Of a DNA stretch of 5,075 nt, positions 1 to 4,455 are shown piece after piece. The stretch is from Chromatiaceae bacterium. Lineage in GTDB: Bacteria > Pseudomonadota > Gammaproteobacteria > Chromatiales > Chromatiaceae. The translations under genes were made by a program, and so were the position numbers. Each line of letters starts with the position of its first letter. The stretch's first letter is position 1. Location of the stretch: NCBI GenBank assembly GCA_016938795.1, contig JAFGTZ010000027.1, positions 1 to 5,075 of the forward strand, given 5' to 3'. A model generated the notes under the pieces. It was given only the letters and a program-made list of their open reading frames with translations, was not told the DNA's origin and did not search any database.

Positions 1-81
1 CCCGAGCGCATCGCCCACCACTACGTCCGCCTGCTCGGCCCCGAGGGCCGCGCCCTCCACGGTCAGGCCCTGAGCGCCTGA
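1..81 (+). CDS. C-terminal end of an unidentified protein (5' truncated)
   Basis: Frame 1 is open from the window edge to a TGA at 79-81, giving 26 residues that begin PERIAHHYVRLLGPEGRALH and end QALSA. Codons are almost all G/C-ending, as in the clear genes of this window. The peptide is too short to assign to a family and I do not recognise it. The other two plus frames also stay open over most of this stretch, so the frame choice rests on codon preference and on the clean stop followed by non-coding sequence and a stem-loop. It runs in the same direction as higBA but ends 95 bases before higB, so it is probably a separate transcription unit. Confidence 0.45.
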   Translation, partial: PERIAHHYVRLLGPEGRALHGQALSA

Positions 82-86
82 CCTTA

Positions 87-135
87 AGGCCCCGTCGCTC
101 TCAGCGGACAGCCTGCGAGCGGCGGGCCGGGGCCT
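87..135 (+). terminator. Imperfect GC-rich stem-loop, possible terminator of the upstream gene
   Basis: AGGCCCC at 87-93 pairs perfectly with GGGGCCT at 129-135. Directly inside, 94-100 (GTCGCTC) pairs with 117-123 (GAGCGGC) with one G-T wobble, leaving a 16-nt loop and a 5-nt bulge (124-128). It begins 6 bases after the stop at 79-81, where a terminator would be expected. The following bases (TGCCTGTTTG) are only weakly T-rich, so it is not a textbook intrinsic terminator. Confidence 0.3.
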
Positions 136-141
136 GCCTGT

Positions 142-170
142 TTGCTGACTGTATCTTTTAACGATACACT
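142..170 (+). promoter_or_regulatory. Putative higBA promoter with embedded inverted-repeat operator
   Basis: TGTATC at 150-155 and GATACA at 163-168 form a perfect 6-bp inverted repeat around a 7-bp spacer (TTTTAAC). A candidate -35 box TTGCTG (142-147) and -10 box TACACT (165-170) are separated by exactly 17 bp, so the repeat fills the spacer and overlaps the -10. HigA-type antitoxins usually repress their own operon by binding such palindromes, so this is the natural HigA operator. The promoter boxes are only partial matches to consensus. The predicted transcript start falls at or next to the higB ATG. Confidence 0.5.
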
Positions 171-176
171 CATGAC

Positions 177-446
177 ATGATTAAAACCTTTCGCCATGCC
201 GGCCTGCGCCGCTTTTTCGAGACCGGTTCGAAAGCCGGCATCCAGCCGCATCATGCCCCCCGTCTCGCACGCCAACTGGCCCGCCTTGATGCCGCTCATG
301 CCCCCTGCGATATGGATTATCCAGGCTGGCGTCTGCATCCGCTCAGCGATGGCCGTTGGTCGGTCTGGGTCAATGGCAACTGGCGTTTGGTGTTTGTGTT
401 CGAGGGTCTGGACGCCGAGCAAGTCGATTATCTGGACTATCACTGA
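177..446 (+). CDS. higB: HigB-family type II toxin, RelE-like mRNA interferase
   Basis: This 89-residue protein matches the HigB/plasmid-maintenance killer family over its full length. It starts MIKTFRHAGLRRFFETGS, continues with the RLHPL and WSVWVNGNWR blocks, and ends DYLDYH. Family members adopt the RelE fold and cut mRNA on the ribosome, arresting growth unless bound by HigA. The residues known to matter in Proteus vulgaris HigB (His54 and the C-terminal Asp-Tyr-His) have clear counterparts here: H54, D87, Y88 and H89. The toxin therefore looks intact. The ATG at 177 gives the canonical N-terminus, and no Shine-Dalgarno sequence precedes it. The toxin-first order and the 11-bp gap to higA are typical of higBA. 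Expression is presumably controlled by HigA at the inverted repeat at 150-168. The locus is probably an accessory module. Confidence 0.93.
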   Translation: MIKTFRHAGLRRFFETGSKAGIQPHHAPRLARQLARLDAAHAPCDMDYPGWRLHPLSDGRWSVWVNGNWRLVFVFEGLDAEQVDYLDYH

Positions 447-457
447 GGGTCTTGGCT

Positions 458-784
458 ATGAAACCGATGTTCAACCCACCGCATCCTGGTGAGGCACTGC
501 GCGAAGACGTGCTGCCCGCCCTGGGCCTCAGCGTTTCTGAAGCTGCACGTCAGCTTGGGGTTTCGCGTGTTGCGCTATCGCGTGTGTTGCATGGACGCGC
601 CGGAATCTCTGTCGATCTGGCGCGCCGCCTGGAGGTCTGGCTGGCGACCGAGCAAGGCGGGCCAACGGCTGAAAGCTTCCTGCGCGAACAGGTCGCCTAT
701 GACCTGTGGCAGTCGAAGCAATCAACACCACTCCCACCCGTTCAGCGCGCACGCGCCAAGGATGGTGCCGCTCTGGCACCCTGA
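458..784 (+). CDS. higA: HigA-family antitoxin, XRE-type HTH transcriptional repressor
   Basis: This 108-residue protein has the HigA signature HPGEALREDVLPALGLS at about residues 9-25. A helix-turn-helix follows at about 25-45 (SVSEAARQLGVSRVALSRVL), then the HGRAGISVDLARRLEVWL dimerisation region. HigA antitoxins neutralise HigB by direct binding and repress the operon as dimers. The reading frame extends upstream to 356, inside higB, but the ATG at 458 is chosen because the protein then begins right at the family N-terminus and GAGGG (445-449), overlapping the higB stop, provides a ribosome binding site 8 bases away. The tail after about residue 88 (proline- and charge-rich, ending AKDGAALAP) is unrelated to the HTH core and makes the protein slightly longer than many HigA proteins. 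Translation is probably coupled to higB. Confidence 0.92.
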   Translation: MKPMFNPPHPGEALREDVLPALGLSVSEAARQLGVSRVALSRVLHGRAGISVDLARRLEVWLATEQGGPTAESFLREQVAYDLWQSKQSTPLPPVQRARAKDGAALAP

Positions 785-836
785 GCCGGCGCATGCGAGA
801 GCAGTGCGCAATTCACGTCCCGAACCGAAATACTGA

Positions 837-856
837 TAGGCGATGAGTATCGCCTA
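837..856. repeat. Perfect inverted repeat, 8-bp arms with a 4-nt loop
   Basis: TAGGCGAT (837-844) and ATCGCCTA (849-856) are exact reverse complements around GAGT. The repeat lies between the higA stop (784) and the ATG at 867. No T-run follows on either strand, so an intrinsic terminator is unlikely. It ends 10 bases before the downstream ATG, so it could be an operator or an mRNA hairpin limiting translation of the DUF4124 gene. Which of these applies cannot be decided from sequence. Confidence 0.55.
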
Positions 857-866
857 AACTCAGACC

Positions 867-1430
867 ATGTCAGCCCGGATGTCGTCTCAGATGCACTGGA
901 TCATCTCCATCCTTTCCATCCCCTTGCTGCTTCTGTCGCTTGCGCCCTGCCGGGCCGAGGTGTGGCGCTGTGAGGGATTCGATGGACAGGTCTATTATCA
1001 GCAGGAGCCTTGCGCTCAGGGCGCGGATTCTCGCCCGCTTGAGGTGCCGGAGGCGTTCTCGGAGGAGGCGGCCCGAGCGGCCGAGCGACGTCTGGCGCGC
1101 GATCTAGAATATCTGGAGGCGCTGGAGGAGCGGCGCGCGCGGGAGCGCGAGCGCGCCGCCGAACGGGCCTTGCGCGAGCGCGAGCTGGAGCTGGAACAGC
1201 GACGAATCGAGGCGCTGGAGCGTCAGGCCGAGGAACTCGAACGCCAGAATGAGGCCCCCCGCACCCAGATCCTCATCCTGCCTCGGCCGCCGCGCCCCTG
1301 GCCGCACGGGCATCCCTATCCGCCCCCTCCCCAGCCGCCAGCGCCCATGCCGCCCAAGCCGCTCTATCCCTCGCACAAGCCCGATCTGCCGCGCAGCCTG
1401 CCGCCCATTCTGCCGTCACCACGCGACTGA
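867..1430 (+). CDS. Exported DUF4124-type protein with coiled coil and proline-rich tail
   Basis: This 187-residue protein has three parts. Residues 1-30 are a signal peptide: a hydrophobic core of about residues 11-25 and a likely signal peptidase I site after C-R-A30. Residues 31-50 (EVWRCEGFDGQVYYQQEPCA) match the start of DUF4124, a small domain of secreted proteobacterial proteins with two cysteines, here C35 and C49. Residues about 64-128 are almost entirely Glu, Arg, Ala and Leu and should form a long charged helix or coiled coil. Residues about 139-187 are proline-rich and should be extended. No catalytic motif is visible, and the family's function is not established. The protein is probably periplasmic. 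ATG at 867 supplies the only basic residue (R4) before the hydrophobic core; ATGs at 879 and 891 are alternatives, and none has a clear ribosome binding site. The stop lies 4 bp from the convergent end of rnhB. Confidence 0.8.
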   Translation: MSARMSSQMHWIISILSIPLLLLSLAPCRAEVWRCEGFDGQVYYQQEPCAQGADSRPLEVPEAFSEEAARAAERRLARDLEYLEALEERRARERERAAERALRERELELEQRRIEALERQAEELERQNEAPRTQILILPRPPRPWPHGHPYPPPPQPPAPMPPKPLYPSHKPDLPRSLPPILPSPRD

Positions 1431-1434
1431 GCGC

Positions 1435-2001
1435 CTACAGCAGGGCGCGTACCGGCGCGAAACTGCGCCTGTGTACCGCGCACGGCCCAAGCCGCGCGAG
1501 CGCCTCCAGATGGGCGCGGGTGGGATAGCCCTTGTGAACGGCAAGGCCATAGCCGGGATGGTCGCGGTCGAGTTCGCACATGAGACGGTCGCGCGCCACC
1601 TTGGCAAGAATGGAGGCCGCCGCGATGGAGGCGACGCTGGCATCGCCACCCACCACCGCCTCGGCGGTGCACTGAAAGGCCGGGCAGCGATTGCCATCGA
1701 CCAGCACATGGCCGGGCGCAGGATCGAGCGCGGCCACAGCGCGCTGCATGGCGAGCAGCGAGGCCTGAAGGATGTTCAGCCGGTCGATTTCCTCGACCGT
1801 GGCCCAGGCGATTGACCAGGCCAGGGCGCGTTCCTCGATGGCCCCGACCAGCGCCTCGCGTCGGCGCGGACTGAGCTTTTTCGAGTCGTCAAGGCCCGCG
1901 ATGGGGCGCGCCGGGTCGAGAATGACCGCCGCCGCGCTCACCGGGCCGGCGAGCGGACCGCGCCCGGCCTCATCAACCCCGGCAATCAGCCGCTCAGTCA
2001 C
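1435..2001 (-). CDS. rnhB: Ribonuclease HII
   Basis: This 188-residue enzyme hydrolyses the RNA strand of RNA/DNA hybrids and removes single ribonucleotides from DNA in the cytoplasm. GVDEAGRGPLAGPV at residues 8-21 carries the first two catalytic acids (D10, E11). VDGN gives D102, and GGDASVASIAAASILAKV gives D120, completing the four-carboxylate site known from E. coli RNase HII. HPGYGLAVHKGYPT (148-161) and the C-terminal HRRSFAPV are also family hallmarks. Length is close to the 198 residues of the E. coli enzyme. I favour GTG at 2001 because GAGG lies 6 bases upstream and the protein starts shortly before the first motif; ATG at 2016 adds five residues but lacks a nearby ribosome site. 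The start overlaps the end of lpxB by 8 bp, implying translational coupling in the lpx operon. An in-frame opening far into lpxB is not part of the gene. Confidence 0.95.
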   Translation of the reverse strand: MTERLIAGVDEAGRGPLAGPVSAAAVILDPARPIAGLDDSKKLSPRRREALVGAIEERALAWSIAWATVEEIDRLNILQASLLAMQRAVAALDPAPGHVLVDGNRCPAFQCTAEAVVGGDASVASIAAASILAKVARDRLMCELDRDHPGYGLAVHKGYPTRAHLEALARLGPCAVHRRSFAPVRALL

Positions 2002-3163
2002 CGCTCGCCTCGCCATCGAGCAGGGCCAGCACCTCGCGCGCGGCGGTGCGCGCCGCATCGTGACGCAGGCTCTCGTGAATGCGCCGGTACTCGGCGCGAA
2101 TCTCGGCCAGGCGCGGGGCATTGTCGAACAGCTCCAGCAGGGCCGGAGTGAGTTGGTCGGGATGACAGCGATGCTGCAAGCACTCGGGCGCCAGCTCGCG
2201 CCCGACCAGCAGGTTGGACAGCGCAACATGAGGCACCTTCACCCAGCCCTTGAGCAAGCTCCAGGTGAGTGGATGCAGACGATAGCCGACCACCATGGGA
2301 CGCTTGAGGAGCAACGCCTCCAGAGTGGCGGTGCCCGAGGCGGTGAGCACCACATCGGCGGCGGCCAGCACCTCGCGACTGCGCCCATCGACGAGCGTCA
2401 GCGGCAGGTCGGGCGCCCGCTCGCGCCAGGCCGTCTCGATGAGGGCGCGCAGACGGGCATTGACCGCCGGGATCAGAATGCGCAGCTCGGGACGCGCCTG
2501 CCAGCAACGCCGCGCGCTCTCCAGAAAAGGCGCGATGAGCCGGCTCACCTCGCCCCGACGGCTCCCCGGCAGCACGGCGAGCACCGCGCCCTCGGACGCG
2601 AGACCCAGGGCCGTGCGCGCCGCCGCCTGATCGACCTCCAGCGGAATCTCGTCGGCGAGCGGATGCCCCACATAGCGCGCGGGCACCCCATGGGCCTGCA
2701 GAAAAGGCTCCTCGAAGGGGAAGAGACAGAGCAGCCGATCGACCGAGCGGCGAATCGTCCTGACCCGCCCCGAGCGCCAGGCCCACACCGAGGGACAGAC
2801 CAGATGGACGCTCGGGATGCCACGCGCGCGCAGCCGTCGCTCCAGCCCCAGATTGAAGTCCGGGGCGTCGATACCGACCACCAGAGACGGGTGCTCGGCG
2901 CTCAGAGAGGCCAGCAGTTGCCGGCGCAGCGCGAGCAGCGCGGGCAGATGGGCGAGCACCTCGGTGAGCCCCATGACCGAGAGACGCTCCATCTCGAAGA
3001 GCGACTCACAGCCTTCGGCGCGCATACAGGGTCCGGCCACTCCGATGAAGCGCACCTCGGGCCGCTGTGTGCGGATGGCGCGCGCGAGCGCGGCCCCGAG
3101 CAGATCGCCCGAGGGCTCGTTGGCCACCAGGGCGATGGTGAGTGGAGGTGAGGCGGCGTGCAT
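1994..3163 (-). CDS. lpxB: Lipid-A-disaccharide synthase
   Basis: This 389-residue protein is a full-length GT19-family glycosyltransferase. LpxB joins UDP-2,3-diacylglucosamine and 2,3-diacylglucosamine 1-phosphate into the beta-1,6-linked lipid A disaccharide at the inner face of the inner membrane. Visible signatures are ANEPSGDLLGA (14-24), VGIDAPDFNLGLERRL (96-111), CPSVWAWRSGRV (123-134), YVGHPLADEIP (164-174), LPGSRRGEV (198-206), LTASGTATLEALLLKRPMVV (273-292) and LSNLLVGRELAPE (315-327). Length is close to the E. coli protein (382 residues). The N-terminal motif has Asn15 where the family usually shows Gly (GEASGD or GEPSGD). ATG at 3163 starts 12 bp after the lpxA stop, and no strong Shine-Dalgarno is evident, so reinitiation after lpxA may contribute. 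Its end overlaps rnhB. Confidence 0.97.
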   Translation of the reverse strand: MHAASPPLTIALVANEPSGDLLGAALARAIRTQRPEVRFIGVAGPCMRAEGCESLFEMERLSVMGLTEVLAHLPALLALRRQLLASLSAEHPSLVVGIDAPDFNLGLERRLRARGIPSVHLVCPSVWAWRSGRVRTIRRSVDRLLCLFPFEEPFLQAHGVPARYVGHPLADEIPLEVDQAAARTALGLASEGAVLAVLPGSRRGEVSRLIAPFLESARRCWQARPELRILIPAVNARLRALIETAWRERAPDLPLTLVDGRSREVLAAADVVLTASGTATLEALLLKRPMVVGYRLHPLTWSLLKGWVKVPHVALSNLLVGRELAPECLQHRCHPDQLTPALLELFDNAPRLAEIRAEYRRIHESLRHDAARTAAREVLALLDGEASGD

Positions 3164-3175
3164 GGCGTGATGTGC

Positions 3176-3946
3176 TCAGCGCACGATGCTGCGCTCGCTG
3201 GCGGCGATGAAATCGGCCAGTTGCAGCAGTTCGGGATGCGTCTGTCCCAGCTCGCGGATGCGCGCGAGCGCCGCCTCGCGACCGAGCTTGCTCAGATACA
3301 GCAGCCGAAAGGCGCGCTTGAGCGCGCGCAGTGACTCGGCGCTGAAGTCGCGCCGGCGCAGCCCCTCGCTGTTGATGCCGCGTGGCTCGGCCGGATGACC
3401 GCCGACCAGCACATAGGGCGGCACATCGCGCGTGAGCACCGAGCCCATGGCGCAGAAGGCGTGTGCCCCGATGCGGCAGAACTGATGCACGATGGTGAAG
3501 CCGCCGAGGATGGCCCAGTCCTGAATCTCGACATGACCGCCGAGCGAGGCGGCGTTGGCCATGATGACCTGATTGCCAATGCGGCAATCGTGCGCCACAT
3601 GGGTGTAGGCCATGAAAAGATTGTCGTCGCCGATGCGGGTCAGCCCCTCATCCTGCGCCGTGCCCCGGTGCAGGGTGACGAACTCGCGCACCTGATTGCG
3701 ATCGCCAATCTCAAGCCGGGTCGGCTCGCCACAATATTTCTTGTCCTGCGGATCCTCGCCCACCGAGGCGAACTGAAAGATGCGGTTGTCGCGCCCGATG
3801 CGGCAGGGACCGCGCACCACCGCATGGGGGCCGATGCGCGTGCCCGCGTCGATCTCGACGTCCGGGCCGATGACGGCAAAGGGGCCCACCTCGACGCTGG
3901 GGTCAAGGCGGGCCCCTGGGTCAATGACCGCGCTCGGATGGATCAA
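3176..3946 (-). CDS. lpxA: UDP-N-acetylglucosamine O-acyltransferase (first step of lipid A synthesis)
   Basis: LpxA moves a 3-hydroxyacyl chain from ACP to the 3-OH of UDP-GlcNAc in the cytoplasm. The protein (256 residues from the TTG at 3946) is a left-handed parallel beta-helix of hexapeptide repeats followed by a helical C-terminal domain from about EGLRRRDFS. The catalytic base is H119 in HVAHDC, matching E. coli H125; E. coli H122, H144 and H160 correspond to H116, H138 and H154. The residue matching E. coli G173, which sets acyl length, is M167, as in the C10-specific Pseudomonas aeruginosa enzyme. Start: TTG at 3946 gives the family-like N-terminus (M)IHPSAVIDPGARL and a 4-bp TTGA overlap with the fabZ stop, with GGGA 9 bases upstream. 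GTG at 3970 gives 264 residues and a 28-bp overlap and cannot be excluded; no in-frame ATG is available at either place. Confidence 0.95.
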   Translation of the reverse strand: MIHPSAVIDPGARLDPSVEVGPFAVIGPDVEIDAGTRIGPHAVVRGPCRIGRDNRIFQFASVGEDPQDKKYCGEPTRLEIGDRNQVREFVTLHRGTAQDEGLTRIGDDNLFMAYTHVAHDCRIGNQVIMANAASLGGHVEIQDWAILGGFTIVHQFCRIGAHAFCAMGSVLTRDVPPYVLVGGHPAEPRGINSEGLRRRDFSAESLRALKRAFRLLYLSKLGREAALARIRELGQTHPELLQLADFIAASERSIVR

Positions 3947-4455
3947 GCGTTGAATTCCCGCGCCGTACACATGATCTCGGCGCTGGCGACGATCTGCCCA
4001 TCCACTCGGGCCTCGCCCTCGAACTTCCAGATGCCGCGCCGAATGGGGCCCAGATGCACCTCCATGATGAGCTGATCGCCCGGCTCCACCGGACGCTTGA
4101 AGCGCGCCTTGTCGATGCCGACGAAATAATAGAGCTTGTTGCCCACCTCATCGGGGCGCGAGGCCATGGCCAGCAGACCCGTGGCCTGCGCCATGGCCTC
4201 GACGATGAGCACGCCCGGCATGACCGGGCGCACCGGAAAATGGCCCGTGAAGCAGGGCTCGTTGAAGGTGACGTTCTTGAGCGCGATCAGGTAGTCGTTG
4301 ACCCTGTAGTCGAGCACCTTATCGACCAGCAGAAAGGGATAGCGATGCGGCAGGAGGCTCATCACCTTGTGAATATCCATGGTGGTCATGGATGCCGACG
4401 CCTGTCCGGCATCCTGCTCGACCAGCGCGTCTGTCCTTACTTGTGATCCCTCCAT
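3943..4455 (-). CDS. fabZ: 3-hydroxyacyl-[acyl-carrier-protein] dehydratase
   Basis: FabZ dehydrates 3-hydroxyacyl-ACP to trans-2-enoyl-ACP in type II fatty acid synthesis in the cytoplasm. It competes with LpxA and LpxD for 3-hydroxyacyl-ACP, which explains its place between them. The hot-dog fold signatures are LLPHRYPFLLVDKV (34-47), NEPCFTGHFPVRPVMPGVLIVEAMAQATG (65-93) with catalytic H72 and E86, YYFVGIDKARFKRPVEPGDQ (109-128), and the RRGIWKF block (139-145). The 14-residue His-Glu spacing equals that of the E. coli enzyme (H54/E68). ATG at 4455 overlaps the lpxD stop as TGATG and has a strong GGGAGGA ribosome site with 6-base spacing. It yields 170 residues, about 20 more than E. coli FabZ, with an extra N-terminal stretch MEGSQVRTDALVEQDAGQAS. 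Internal ATGs at 4389 and 4380 would give the usual 145-148 residues but have weaker ribosome sites. Confidence 0.96.
   Translation of the reverse strand: MEGSQVRTDALVEQDAGQASASMTTMDIHKVMSLLPHRYPFLLVDKVLDYRVNDYLIALKNVTFNEPCFTGHFPVRPVMPGVLIVEAMAQATGLLAMASRPDEVGNKLYYFVGIDKARFKRPVEPGDQLIMEVHLGPIRRGIWKFEGEARVDGQIVASAEIMCTAREFNA

Noticed and set aside
84..443. A 119-codon minus-strand frame opposite higB.
   Set aside because: It is a shadow of higB, with no family match and no ribosome site.
356..457. Upstream extension of the higA frame from 356.
   Set aside because: It overlaps higB in another frame and adds 34 unrelated residues. ATG 458 has a ribosome site and the family N-terminus.
939..956. 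Possible lipoprotein signal (L-A-P-C28) in the DUF4124 protein.
   Set aside because: Pro directly before Cys does not fit a lipobox, which needs a small residue there. A signal peptidase I site (C-R-A30) fits better.
1080..1210. GC-rich repetitive stretch (GCGCGAGCGC-like) suggestive of a tandem repeat or hairpin.
   Set aside because: It is explained by Arg/Glu/Ala codons of the coiled-coil segment. No regular repeat unit is present.
2017..2229. In-frame upstream extension of rnhB reaching back to 2229.
   Set aside because: It lies wholly within lpxB, and the extra residues do not resemble any RNase HII N-terminus. The conserved protein begins just before GVDEAGRG.
1772..3151. A 459-codon open frame on the plus strand, opposite lpxB and part of rnhB.
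   Set aside because: It is antisense to two certain genes. Its translation is Arg-, Gln- and Gly-rich with no recognisable domain, and long antisense openings are expected in high-GC DNA with strong third-position bias.
3395..4075. A 226-codon plus-strand frame opposite lpxA and fabZ.
   Set aside because: Its repeated His/Asp/Ala pattern mirrors the hexapeptide repeats of lpxA read on the opposite strand. There is no ribosome site and no family resemblance.
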